A stretch of DNA of 51,344 bases from Gammaproteobacteria bacterium (GCA_026981985.1 JALSHZ010000108.1:1-51344); one strand, 5' to 3'; counted from the first letter of the stretch, positions 31,512 to 40,112 are shown. Translations and numbers: made by a program. The notes: generated by a model not told the origin, from the letters alone.

Positions 31512-32200
31512 TGCTGTACTGGCAAGAGGACGATGACAACGAACCGGTCGAAGCCGATGACGATGTTGTCGATATTGTCTACCGCTTGAACTGCAAGGCG
31601 TTGCCGATCGACCATGCCCAGCCACTGTGCGACGCACTGCATGAGGCATTACCGTGGATCGCCGACGAAGACCGTGTCGCCATTCACACCATCCACATCG
31701 CCGAAGCAGGCAACGGCTGGATGCGTGATGAGCAAAGTGGGCTGCTGCAACTCTCGCGCCGGACCCGCTTCACCCTGCGCGTACCAGCCAGCCGGGTCGA
31801 TGATGCCAATGCGCTGGAGGGGACGACGCTGGATATCGCTGGCCATCCCATGACCATCGGCCCGGGCAACATCAAGAAACTCAGCAAACTGACCACCATC
31901 TTTTCGCGTTACATGGCAGGCGACAACGTCGATGACGAGAACCAATACCTCGAACATGTCTACGAACAACTGATGGCAAAGGGCATCAAGCCGAAGAAGA
32001 TGATGGCGGGTCGTAAACACGTCATCGAAACGGCAGCAGGCCCCTTGGCAAGCCGCATGCTGATGCTGGCGGAACTGGATCAGGACGCTTCCCTGAAGCT
32101 GCAAAAAGAAGGCTTGGGCCCCGGTCGCAAGCTTGGCTGCGGCATTTTCATCCCGCACAAGGGAATCGAAGCGGTCAATAAGGAACAGAAGAACCGCTGA
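31511..32200 (+). CDS. cas6: orphan Cas6/Cmx6-type (MYXAN) CRISPR RNA endonuclease homologue
   Basis: 229-residue protein that matches the Cas6/Cmx6 pattern over its whole length. Visible blocks are VVDIVYRLNCKALPIDHAQP (about 19-38), VAIHTIHIAEAGNGW (56-70), LSRRTRFTLRVPASRV, TLDIAGHPMTIG and the C-terminal glycine-rich RNA-binding loop LGPGRKLGCGIFIPHKGI. Candidate catalytic histidines are His35, His44, His59 and His62. Cas6 cuts repeat RNA in CRISPR precursors, but no other cas gene or array is in this window. It is the last gene of the TauD operon. An acidic N-terminal extension (residues 5-18) is unusual. Family call is strong; function in the absence of CRISPR is open. Confidence 0.82.
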   Translation: MLYWQEDDDNEPVEADDDVVDIVYRLNCKALPIDHAQPLCDALHEALPWIADEDRVAIHTIHIAEAGNGWMRDEQSGLLQLSRRTRFTLRVPASRVDDANALEGTTLDIAGHPMTIGPGNIKKLSKLTTIFSRYMAGDNVDDENQYLEHVYEQLMAKGIKPKKMMAGRKHVIETAAGPLASRMLMLAELDQDASLKLQKEGLGPGRKLGCGIFIPHKGIEAVNKEQKNR

Positions 32201-32223
32201 CATCAGTGCTATACCGATGGAGA

Positions 32224-32371
32224 GGGTGTCGCAAAACGGCACCCTCGCGCGGCGCAGGGAGGTGCCGCCAGATTCAACAACGACTAAGTTGTTGAATCTG
32301 TGAGGAAAGGAAAAATCACACTTTTTCCTTTCCGTGTGTCGCAAAGCCCCGGATGGGCTTTTGCGACACCC
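32224..32371. repeat. hairpin-rich MITE-like element behind the Cas6-like gene
   Basis: Terminal inverted repeats of 13 bp, GGGTGTCGCAAAA (32224-32236) and TTTTGCGACACCC (32359-32371), enclose about 120 bp made of successive stems. These are 32237-32267 (7-bp arms CGGCACC), 32269-32300 (13-bp arms, loop GACTAA), 32304-32333 (12-bp arms, loop TCACAC) and 32336-32369 (14-bp arms with one bulge). The last stem competes with the outer pairing. No obvious target duplication flanks it. It lies 23 bp past the Cas6-like stop, so it would be transcribed with that operon unless terminated. Confidence 0.7.
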
Positions 32372-32531
32372 ACATAGAGGGGGCAACGCGCCCTTCTCAT
32401 ATCACCAATAGGGGGGTGTATTTTCCGCCCTCATAGGGTACAAATAGCCGATTGATTTTGGCTGAGCCGGGAGCCTCATGCAGTCCCGGCTCAGCAGTAT
32501 CTACTAACTGCACTTACTTGAGGTAGCAATC
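32372..32531. other. leader region of the 68-residue gene
   Basis: About 160 bp without a gene. It includes a G-run (TAGGGGGGTG near 32409) and the hairpin at 32461-32495 described separately. Confidence 0.4.
32461..32495 (+). promoter_or_regulatory. 12-bp stem in the 5' leader of the 68-residue gene
   Basis: GCTGAGCCGGGA and TCCCGGCTCAGC pair perfectly around an 11-base loop, ending 36 bp before the ATG. No T-run follows. It could be a leader structure or a protein-binding palindrome; nothing shows which. Confidence 0.45.
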
Positions 32532-32738
32532 ATGAGCAGCAAGAAAGAAATGATCCAGAAGATGATCGAAATGCAAAAGAAGTTCATGGAGTATGAGCAC
32601 GCCAATGGCGTCGATCCCAAGGACTACTTCAAGCCAGAGTCAGGCCACGAGCTCGACGGCTACCGCGAGGAATACATGAAACTGGCCATGACCGTAGTCG
32701 ACATGGCGCACAAAGAGGTTGGTTCAGAGCCTGCCTAA
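32532..32738 (+). CDS. small conserved-looking protein of unknown function
   Basis: 68 residues beginning MSSKKEMIQKMIEMQKKFME, helical and highly charged, with no membrane segment. GAGGTAG lies 7-13 bp before the ATG, a good ribosome site. A strong terminator follows, so it is a single-gene unit. I do not recognise the family. Confidence 0.7.
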   Translation: MSSKKEMIQKMIEMQKKFMEYEHANGVDPKDYFKPESGHELDGYREEYMKLAMTVVDMAHKEVGSEPA

Positions 32739-32768
32739 AGCCGAGCAAGTATTCGTTCGTCTGGACTG

Positions 32769-32796
32769 AAAAGGCCGTCTCTCGACGGCCTTTTTT
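32769..32796. terminator. bidirectional Rho-independent terminator
   Basis: AAAAGGCCGTC, loop TCTC, GACGGCCTTTTTT. T-runs exist on both strands, so it serves the 68-residue gene and the convergent aminopeptidase gene. Confidence 0.88.
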
Positions 32797-32815
32797 GTGT
32801 TTGCATTCGATGCAA

Positions 32816-34198
32816 TTAGCCATACCGCTCTAGCAACAGCGCAAACATCGCCCTCACACCCATCGCCTCGCCGCCTTCCGGACGCCCAGGTGAACGGCTG
32901 GTGTTCCAGGCCATCATGTCAAAGTGCAGCCAGTCGATCTCCTCTTCGACGAAACGCTGTAAAAACAGCGCCGCGACAATGGCGCCCGCATACGGGCTGG
33001 AAGCACAATTCACCAAATCCGCGAAGCGGCTTTTCAGCATGCGGTTGTAGGGCTGGTGCAGCGGCAAGCGCCAGACCGGGTCTCCTTTCTGCACCGAGTG
33101 CGTCGAGAGGGTCGCCGCCAGCTCGTCACTGGTGCTGAAGAATGCAGCAATACCGGTACCAACCGCCGAGCGCGCAGAACCCGTCAATGTCGCAAAGTCG
33201 ATCAGCAAATCAGGCTTGTCGTCACAGGCATCAGCCAGTGCATCACAGAGCACCAGGCGACCTTCCGCATCGGTATTGTCCACCTCGACCGTCAGCCCTT
33301 TGCGCGTCGTCACCACATCACCCGGACGAAAAGCGTCACCCGACACCGCATTGTCTACTGCCGGCACCAGCACACGAAGGCGCACTGGCAGCTTGTAGGC
33401 CATCACCATCGCCGCCAGGCCAAGCACATGCGCTGCACCGCCCATGTCCTTCTGCATCAGACGCATCGCATTGGATGGTTTCAGGTCGAGACCACCAGTG
33501 TCAAAACAGACGCCCTTGCCCACCAGTACCAGCAACGGATCGTCTGCCTGGCCCCAGCTAAGCTCGATCAGGCGCGGCGCATGTACGCTGGCGCGACCGA
33601 CCATGTGAATGGTCGGATAATTGTGCTCCAGCAGCGCATCGCCAACGATCTCGCTAAAATCAGCATCGAAGCGCCCGGCAAGGGTCGCCGCGGCAGCCGC
33701 AAGATCTGCCGGCATCATGTCGTTGGGCGCGGTGTTGATCAGATCACGTACCAGATAGAGCGCCTCTACCTCGCTCGCCAGCAACTCTGCGTCCCCGCCG
33801 ACCACCAACTTAGGTGGCGCTGCCAAATCATCCGCCTGACGATAGCGATTGAAGCGGTAACTGGCCAGCGCCCAGCCCACCGCCATTTCATGGCGCAACG
33901 CCGGTGACCAGTCGCCGTCGAGCCTGTAATCTGCTGGTGGCAATGATTCCACGGCGTTGCATAGCGTCCAGGTGTCAACCGCATCCTCGCCGCAGCCGAT
34001 CAACACCCGCTCGGTTCCACCATCGCCAGCGGGCAGCTCGCATACCTCGCCGGCATCAGCCTTGAAACCACGTGTCTCAACCCAGCGTTTCGCCGGCGGG
34101 CTCAATCCATCGATCACGGCCGGTAAATCATCAGGCGAGACAATAGATAACGGAACGGCAGAGTCACTGGTGGTTACGAAACAGTCGGGTAGTGGCAA
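32816..34198 (-). CDS. M17 leucyl aminopeptidase family protein
   Basis: 460 residues from TTG at 34198, which has AAAGGAG 6 bp upstream; an upstream extension of 85 residues runs through GC-rich repeats and is rejected. The catalytic C-terminal domain shows GKGVCFDTGGLDLKPSNAMR (about 230-250), LVPAVDNAVSGDAFRPGDV, the signature NTDAEGRLVLCDAL (about 325-338) and LIDFATLTGSARSAVGT. These supply the two-metal site. The enzyme removes N-terminal amino acids from peptides. It resembles the shorter PepA-like branch often seen as a second copy. Confidence 0.92.
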   Translation of the reverse strand: MPLPDCFVTTSDSAVPLSIVSPDDLPAVIDGLSPPAKRWVETRGFKADAGEVCELPAGDGGTERVLIGCGEDAVDTWTLCNAVESLPPADYRLDGDWSPALRHEMAVGWALASYRFNRYRQADDLAAPPKLVVGGDAELLASEVEALYLVRDLINTAPNDMMPADLAAAAATLAGRFDADFSEIVGDALLEHNYPTIHMVGRASVHAPRLIELSWGQADDPLLVLVGKGVCFDTGGLDLKPSNAMRLMQKDMGGAAHVLGLAAMVMAYKLPVRLRVLVPAVDNAVSGDAFRPGDVVTTRKGLTVEVDNTDAEGRLVLCDALADACDDKPDLLIDFATLTGSARSAVGTGIAAFFSTSDELAATLSTHSVQKGDPVWRLPLHQPYNRMLKSRFADLVNCASSPYAGAIVAALFLQRFVEEEIDWLHFDMMAWNTSRSPGRPEGGEAMGVRAMFALLLERYG

Positions 34199-34250
34199 GG
34201 TGTTCTCCTTTGGTTGTTGGATAGGGGTGGTTTGCCGGCGAGACGCCGGC

Positions 34251-34342
34251 GGTCCCAGGTAAAGCCGGCGGGACGCCAGCGCTCCCGAGACACCACGGTC
34301 CCAGGTAAAGCCGGCGGGACGCCAGCGCTCCCGAGACGCCGG
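34251..34342. repeat. two tandem copies of a 46-bp GC-rich repeat
   Basis: Copies at 34251-34296 and 34297-34342 start GGTCCCAGGTAAAGCCGGCG and are identical over their first 41 bases. Partial pieces (GACGCCGGCG...) lie on both sides. They occupy the divergent spacer between the aminopeptidase and the ABC exporter. Confidence 0.8.
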
Positions 34343-34392
34343 CGCTCCCACAGGAGCTGCTATGATATACCGCCTTTTCGACGGATCACCAT

Positions 34393-35316
34393 ATGGCACT
34401 GGCGCTGCAAATTTCTCAACTCTGCAAGACCTATCGTGGCGGCTTCGAAGCACTGAAAGGCATCGATCTCGATGTGCACGAGGGTGATTTCTTCGCTCTG
34501 CTCGGCCCGAATGGCGCTGGCAAATCCACGACGATCGGTATTATGACCTCCCTGGTGAAAAAGACATCGGGAACGGTGAAGATTTTTGGCTACGATATCG
34601 ACCGCGACCCTTCACGGGCGAAACAGCAAATCGGGCTGGTGCCACAGGAATTCAATTTCAATCAGTTCGAGCCGGTGGAGGAGATTCTGCTCAATCAGGC
34701 TGGCTACTACGGTATTGGTCGCAAGGCGGCCAAATCCACTGTCGAATATTTCCTGCGTAAGCTGGGCCTGTGGGATAAACGCCGTAACGAAGCACGCTCC
34801 CTGTCCGGCGGCATGAAACGGCGCCTGATGATCGCCCGCGCCATGGTGCATGAGCCGCGCATGCTGATTCTCGACGAGCCCACTGCGGGCGTGGATATCG
34901 AGGTGCGCCGCTCGATGTGGGACTTCATGCAGGAGATCAATGCCAACGGCACAACCATCATCCTGACGACTCACTATCTTGAAGAAGCCGAAAACCTCTG
35001 CCGCAATATCGCCATCATCGACCACGGCAAGATCATCGAAAACACCAGCATGAAAACTTTGCTGAGCCAGCTCGACCGTGAAGTCTTCATACTCGATCTG
35101 CGCAAACCGATTCAGTCACCGCCACATATCGAGGGCATGGGCGTCGTCATGCGTGACCACCACACACTGGAAATCACCGTCAGCCGCGAAGCCTCGCTGA
35201 ACGAGGTATTCCGCCGGCTGGATCAGGAAGGCATCGAAGTCAGCAGCCTGCGCAACAAGCACAACCGCCTGGAAGAGCTGTTCCTCGATCTGGTCGGCGA
35301 AGGGGCAGCCGCATGA
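34393..35316 (+). CDS. yadG: ABC-2 exporter ATP-binding protein (YadG-like)
   Basis: 307-residue ATPase. Walker A is GPNGAGKST (about 37-45), the Q-loop is GLVPQEFNFN, the signature is LSGGMKRRLMIARA (about 137-150), Walker B is MLILDEPTAGVD and the H-loop is LTTHYLEE. A C-terminal extension of about 80 residues ends the protein. Its stop overlaps the permease start (ATGA). The pair matches YadG/YadH; the exported substrate is unknown. Confidence 0.93.
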   Translation: MALALQISQLCKTYRGGFEALKGIDLDVHEGDFFALLGPNGAGKSTTIGIMTSLVKKTSGTVKIFGYDIDRDPSRAKQQIGLVPQEFNFNQFEPVEEILLNQAGYYGIGRKAAKSTVEYFLRKLGLWDKRRNEARSLSGGMKRRLMIARAMVHEPRMLILDEPTAGVDIEVRRSMWDFMQEINANGTTIILTTHYLEEAENLCRNIAIIDHGKIIENTSMKTLLSQLDREVFILDLRKPIQSPPHIEGMGVVMRDHHTLEITVSREASLNEVFRRLDQEGIEVSSLRNKHNRLEELFLDLVGEGAAA

Positions 35317-36086
35317 CCAGCCGCGAAAAGTTCGTCGCCTACTTCACCATCGTCTCGAAAGAGTTTCTGCGCTTCGTACGCATCTGGCCGCAGACGATCC
35401 TGCCGCCGGCCATCACCACCGGGCTGTACATCATCATCTTTGGCGGCCTGATCGGGCCACGAATCGGTGAGATGGAAGGCTACAGTTACATGGATTTCAT
35501 CATTCCCGGCCTGATCATGATGACGATCATCACCAACGCCTATGCCAACGTAGTATCGTCGTTCTACCTCGCCAAGTTCTCCCACAGCATCGAGGAGATG
35601 CTGGTGTCGCCGCTGCCGAACTATATTATTCTGCTCGGCTACGTCAGCGGCGGGGTGGCACGCGGCCTGATGGTCGGCAGCATCGTGTTGCTCGTCTCTG
35701 CGCTGTTTTCCGAACTGCATGTGCATAGCATTGCCGTCGCCATCGGCATTACCGTACTGACAGCCGTACTGTTTGCATTGGCGGGATTGATCAATGCCGT
35801 GTTCGCCAACAGCTTCGATGATATTTCCATCATTCCCACCTTCGTGCTGACACCGCTGACCTATCTGGGCGGCATCTTCTACTCGATCTCGATGCTGCCC
35901 GAATTCTGGCAGGGCGTGTCGAAGCTGAACCCCGTGCTGTACATGATCAACGCCTTTCGCTATGCCATGCTCGGCGTCTCCGACATTCCACTGCAAGTGT
36001 CGTTCGCCATCATTGCGGGGTTTATCGTGGTGCTGTTCGCGGTGGCACTGTGGCTGCTGAACAATGGCAAGGGCATCCGCGCCTGA
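35313..36086 (+). CDS. yadH: ABC-2 type permease (YadH-like)
   Basis: 257 residues with six membrane helices and the ABC-2 layout. Landmarks are PPAITTGLYIIIFGGLIG near the N-terminus, EEMLVSPLPNYIILLGYVSG in the middle and FVLTPLTYLGGIFYSISMLP near the C-terminus. It starts within the stop of the ATPase gene, so the two are coupled and form a half-transporter pair in the inner membrane. Confidence 0.93.
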   Translation: MTSREKFVAYFTIVSKEFLRFVRIWPQTILPPAITTGLYIIIFGGLIGPRIGEMEGYSYMDFIIPGLIMMTIITNAYANVVSSFYLAKFSHSIEEMLVSPLPNYIILLGYVSGGVARGLMVGSIVLLVSALFSELHVHSIAVAIGITVLTAVLFALAGLINAVFANSFDDISIIPTFVLTPLTYLGGIFYSISMLPEFWQGVSKLNPVLYMINAFRYAMLGVSDIPLQVSFAIIAGFIVVLFAVALWLLNNGKGIRA

Positions 36087-36094
36087 CGCGTTCG

Positions 36095-36514
36095 TCACGC
36101 CACCACAAACGGGTTGACGATCATCAGGTCACCCAGTTTCTGACCATGCTGCATGTCTTCCGAATAAAGTATGCGGCAGGCGGTTTTCTGTGCCATTCGA
36201 ATAATCAGCGAATCCCAGAACGAGAAACCATGCGTGGTATGCAGATTGATTGCGTGGAGGACATCCTCGTGTTCAATGCTGGCAACAGACAATCCTGCAA
36301 ACAGCTCGATTTTCCGCCTCACAACTTCAACCGGCACACCAAGTTTGCGTGTTGCCGCGACAAAATACTCTTGCAGCACCTGAGTTGAGATAACCGCATT
36401 GCCTTCTCTCCAGCACGACTCCATCAAATCGATGCTGATCTGCTGTTTTTCCAGCGCTGCCGAGTCATCTCGATAGACCAGAATATTCGTATCGAAAAAG
36501 CTACGTCCTTTCAT
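36095..36514 (-). CDS. vapC: PIN-domain toxin of a second VapBC-type pair
   Basis: 139 residues from ATG 36514, beginning MKGRSFFDTNILVYRDDSAA. PIN acidic residues are visible: Asp8 in FFDTNILVY, Glu in STQVLQEYFVAA, Asp in FSFWDSLIIRMA and Asp in YSEDMQHG. It overlaps the antitoxin gene by 14 bp. The next gene, yadH, ends 9 bp away on the other strand. A longer upstream frame overlaps the antitoxin fully and is rejected. Confidence 0.88.
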   Translation of the reverse strand: MKGRSFFDTNILVYRDDSAALEKQQISIDLMESCWREGNAVISTQVLQEYFVAATRKLGVPVEVVRRKIELFAGLSVASIEHEDVLHAINLHTTHGFSFWDSLIIRMAQKTACRILYSEDMQHGQKLGDLMIVNPFVVA

Positions 36515-36722
36515 GCAACTCATCGCGATCGAACTTCCAACCATCGGAGCGGCCTTTACCATCCAGCGCACGCAGTTCGTCCAGGTCAGCTTCGAGACAT
36601 TGTTTCCGGGTGAGTCTTTCCAGATCCTCACGAATCAACTGATTCAGACTTTTCCCCATGGCTTGTGCGATTCGGCGTGCTTCCTTGACGACTTCATCAT
36701 CAATAGACAGGGTTATATTCAT
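36501..36722 (-). CDS. vapB: ribbon-helix-helix-type antitoxin
   Basis: 73 residues. The N-terminal MNITLSIDDEVVKEARRIAQ AMGKS is a ribbon-helix-helix arm and first helix, followed by LNQLIREDLERL. The C-terminal half (LRALDGKGRSDGWKFDRDEL) is the toxin-binding region. It is the first gene of the pair and is probably autoregulated. Confidence 0.85.
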   Translation of the reverse strand: MNITLSIDDEVVKEARRIAQAMGKSLNQLIREDLERLTRKQCLEADLDELRALDGKGRSDGWKFDRDELHERT

Positions 36723-36887
36723 ACCAAAGAGCTGCGTTACACATAATATATGTCAATAGTACCCCGCTCCCAGAAAGCGTCAAGCTGATAAGGCTGGCAC
36801 TGAAAACACTCCCAACGCCGCGAGATCTATCCTGGCGCTTCTAAGCACTGCAACACCTGTCATCTATACCCCGTCCCAGAAGACTAC

Positions 36888-38516
36888 TTGTGCTTGAGTT
36901 TCCGCGGTTCCGCCCTCACTAATCTGGCATTCAACAGCAATCATCAAAGATCCGTGATCAACCACGACCCGATCGAACAACCCATTTTTGCCAATGCCAA
37001 AAAACTGGGCCTGGAAGAAAAACTACAGCAATACCAACTGTTGCGGTTCCAACCCTTCGACCCGGTCAGTAAACGCACCGAGGCGCTGGTGGAAACGCCT
37101 TCGGGCGAGCGCCTGGTCGTCACCAAGGGCGCACCACAGGTCATTATCGGTCTGTGTCATCACGACGATTTCGATCCGCGTGAAGCTCAGCGCCAGGTCG
37201 AGGCATTTGCCGAACACGGCTTCCGCACCCTCGGTGTCGCCTATCGTGCCGAGAATGAGAAGGCATTTCATTTCGTGGGATTGATTCCGTTGTTCGATCC
37301 ACCGCGTGAAGATTCCCGCATGACCATCGCGGCGCTGAAAAAGCAGGGCGTCGAAGTGAAGATGATCACTGGCGACAACCAGGCGGTGGCGCGTTATATC
37401 GCCGGTCTGCTCGATATCGGCGACAACATCGAAAACGTCCGCGAGCTGATGGGCGAGAGCACAGAAGAATACGTGATGCTGGCGCGTGTCATTTCCAAGG
37501 CACTGCTCAAAACCTTACAGAGCGATATTCCGGACCAGGTCGTGAAACAAAAAGTCGACCAGATCGTTGCACTGGTGAAAAAGGAGCTGGAGACCACCGA
37601 GCTGCCACCAGGTACCGTAAAAAAACACGAATCGGAAATCATTGCCCAGATCGAAAAAGCGCATGGCTTCGCGCAGGTATACCCCGAAGACAAGTATTTC
37701 GTTGTGGATGAACTGCAAAAGGCGGGACATATCGTCGGTATGACCGGGGATGGCGTCAACGATGCACCGGCACTGAAAAAAGCCGATGCCGGGATCGCCG
37801 TCAGCGGTGCCACCGACGCGGCCCGTGCCGCCGCCGACATCGTACTCACCGCACCTGGTCTGCATGTCATTCTCGATGCCGTGCGCCAGGCGCGGATCAC
37901 CTTCGAGCGGATGCAGAGCTATACCATCTTTCGTATTGCCGAAACCATCCGCATTGTCTTGTTCATGGGGCTCGCCATCGGCGTGTTTCAGTTCTATCCC
38001 GTCACGGCCACGATGATCATTGTGCTCGCGCTGCTCAACGACATCCCCATTCTCACCATTGCCTACGACAATACCCGTGTGCGCCAGAACCCGGTACGCT
38101 GGGCCATGGACGAGGTGCTGGTCATGGCCGGCTGGCTGGGCATCGCTGGTGTGCTGTCGTCGTTTCTGCTGTTCTGGCTTACGATGGTCTATCTAGCGCT
38201 GCCGCTGGATGTCGTCCAGTCGCTCTTTTTCGCCAAACTGGTCGTCGCCGGCCATGGCACGATCTACAACACCCGCATCGACGACTGGTTCTTCCGCCGC
38301 CCCTACCCATCACTGATTCTTTTCCTGGCGACCTTCTCCAGCCGTGTCGCCGGCACCATCATCGCTGTCTACGGCTTTCGCCTGATGACGCCCATTGGCT
38401 GGGAGTGGGCTGCCTTCATATGGGCCTATGCGCTGACTTGGTTCGTGTTCAACGACGCGGTGAAGATTGCCGTGCTGCGCTATTACCGCAAGAAAAAAGG
38501 TGCGGTGATGAGATGA
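36888..38516 (+). pseudogene. 5'-truncated P-type (PMA1-like, P3A) proton-efflux ATPase
   Basis: The open frame of about 542 codons has only a TTG start, and family-like sequence begins near codon 26 (NHDPIEQPIF). Present are part of the N-domain (VVTKGAPQVI), the P-domain (MITGDNQAVARYIA; MTGDGVNDAPALKKADAGIA) and the C-terminal membrane helices. Missing are the first four membrane helices, the actuator domain and the DKTGT phosphorylation site, so it cannot pump. The break lies next to the VapBC pair. An insert of ~70 residues between the TGD and GDGVND motifs is also found in some bacterial homologues. Confidence 0.82.
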
Positions 38517-38626
38517 ATGCGATGAACAATTGCTCAGCGCCCCTCCCGCTTTCCAGATCGGCCGCCAAATCTTAGCTTCTCTTCATGAATGCCGGTCGAA
38601 TCAATCTCGCGTGCTTTAGTTCAAGC

Positions 38627-39502
38627 TCAACAACGGCCGATAGCGCCCATTCCACTGTCGACGATCTCCCCTTTCCAGAATAGCCACCATCCATCCGGAA
38701 GATGCCAGCCAACCTCTCCCTTGAATGGAATTCTCACGCCATCATGCTCCCGGTAGTCGCTGAAATGCCCTTCCCAGGGATAGCGGATATATTTTCCATC
38801 AAAACGACCAAAGCGGTCTTCGGTATAGATGCCGACAACTTCACCAATGTCGTTGAATCGAAATTCAAGCGAAACTGACAGACCTGAAACAGTCAGTGTA
38901 GCCACCGCGCGGTCGTCATCAACCGACTGCCAGCTCACGCCGGCCTCCGGCAACAACGCAGTGGGATGCCAGACCGCCTCCGCGAGATAGCGAAAAAGCG
39001 CCCCTGTATTCAGTTCCGGCACATCCCGATCACGGCCAAGCGGAATCATTGACAGCAAGCTCACCTCACCAGCACCCACCCCATCGATCAGCGAATCCCG
39101 CACACGCACATGCAGCAACGGCGCCATCTCAATACGGGCATCCCAGATAAAACCCGGTGGATTTTCCGTCACCGTGTAAAGCGCTGTAAAACGCGACCAG
39201 CGTTTGGTTTTGGGATCGACCCTCAACTCCCCCCGCTGGAAATACCGCCGCGTTGCGGCAGCCTGAGGCGGAGCGACGAATACATGCCGGAAGTACCGGG
39301 CCACCGGATCAGGCAAATCAGCAAACGACACTTGATGCATCGACGACAAATCTATTGCAGCACCGGCAGACAGCCGCTCCAGCTCGGCACGTGTCGCGTG
39401 CAGCATTCGGCGCTTGCCAATAACCAGCAACGCGACGACCAAGATCGCCACAAGGAAAACCAATACCGCTAACTCAGTCCATGGCACTGCTTTTCTCCAC
39501 AC
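38627..39502 (-). CDS. DUF6544/DUF6920-like membrane-anchored protein
   Basis: 291 residues. One N-terminal membrane helix (LAVLVFLVAILVVALLVIGK, about 11-30) is followed by a beta-rich domain with PDPVARYFRHVF, ENPPGFIWDARIEMAPLLHV and DGKYIRYPWEGHFSDYREHD. The pattern matches a family of unknown function that I recall as DUF6544 or DUF6920. It is downstream of, and overlaps by 29 bp, the serine-hydrolase fragment. Confidence 0.7.
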   Translation of the reverse strand: MWRKAVPWTELAVLVFLVAILVVALLVIGKRRMLHATRAELERLSAGAAIDLSSMHQVSFADLPDPVARYFRHVFVAPPQAAATRRYFQRGELRVDPKTKRWSRFTALYTVTENPPGFIWDARIEMAPLLHVRVRDSLIDGVGAGEVSLLSMIPLGRDRDVPELNTGALFRYLAEAVWHPTALLPEAGVSWQSVDDDRAVATLTVSGLSVSLEFRFNDIGEVVGIYTEDRFGRFDGKYIRYPWEGHFSDYREHDGVRIPFKGEVGWHLPDGWWLFWKGEIVDSGMGAIGRC

Positions 39503-39965
39503 ATCGACGAGGAAAGAAGGCGGACAGCAACATGACGATTGCGAATAGCAACAGTGTCACGGCCGCCGGGTCGGCAAGACAGGGAAATATCGCGGCCAGC
39601 AGCGAATAAGGTTGCGATGCATTCCACGCCAGCGCCAAAATGATCACAAAAGCTCCAACGACCTGAGCCATTCCCACAGGGTTACGAAAAACAGACAGTG
39701 GGGTCCAACGACGCGTCGCATCGCGCAACCCCCTCAGCAGCCGAAAACCCAGCCACAGCGACAATAACAGCATGGCAAAGATAGCCGCGCGTAGTATCAA
39801 AGCCCCCTGAGAAATCCTCTCCATCTTCACCTTTTCAATACCCGACCATCTCGCCCAGGCACTAAGTACCTCTGCAAACAGTGGCCAGCTTCGCTGGCTA
39901 TTGGTCAATATTACGATGCCTTCACCCTTTTGGTCTCGGTGCAAGGTCCTGGCGTGACCTGATCG
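39474..39965 (-). pseudogene. C-terminal fragment of a beta-lactamase-family serine hydrolase with membrane tail
   Basis: The readable part starts near SGHARTLHRDQKGEGIVILT NS, the last strand of the class C beta-lactamase/esterase fold, and continues into four hydrophobic helices typical of a subgroup of these hydrolases. The catalytic SxxK and YxN motifs are absent. The frame can be extended to 40070, but those codons run through the degQ terminator at 40029-40060, so the N-terminal 30 residues are not genuine. A deletion has removed the enzyme domain. Confidence 0.65.
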
Positions 39966-40028
39966 CTGAATCGCTTGCAACAGATGATCGGTTTGAATAC
40001 AGGAAAGCCCCAGCCAAAACGCACGCGC

Positions 40029-40060
40029 AAAAAAAACCCCGATACCTTGCGATATCAGGG
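40029..40060 (-). terminator. Rho-independent terminator of degQ
   Basis: On the minus strand a stem CCCTGATA/TATCGGGG (one mismatch, loop TCGCAAGG) is followed by TTTTTTTT. It lies about 50 bp past the degQ stop. Confidence 0.7.
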
Positions 40061-40112
40061 CGAGAGCCATCCATGGCCGGGAGGGACTGCTATGAAACCT
40101 GTGAATAATCGG

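Noticed and set aside
32224-32371. CRISPR array next to the Cas6-like gene
   Set aside because: The repeats are inverted and form single hairpins; there are no direct repeats separated by unique spacers of constant length.
34251-34342. CRISPR-like direct repeats
   Set aside because: The copies abut with no spacers and have a 46-bp period, so this is a simple tandem duplication.
34199-34453. 85-residue N-terminal extension of the aminopeptidase
   Set aside because: It translates the tandem GC-rich repeats and overlaps the yadG start; the TTG at 34198 has a strong ribosome site.
35223-36098. Minus-strand frame of 291 codons opposite yadH
   Set aside because: Rich in His, Gln and Asp as expected of an antisense shadow of a membrane-protein gene; no start signal.
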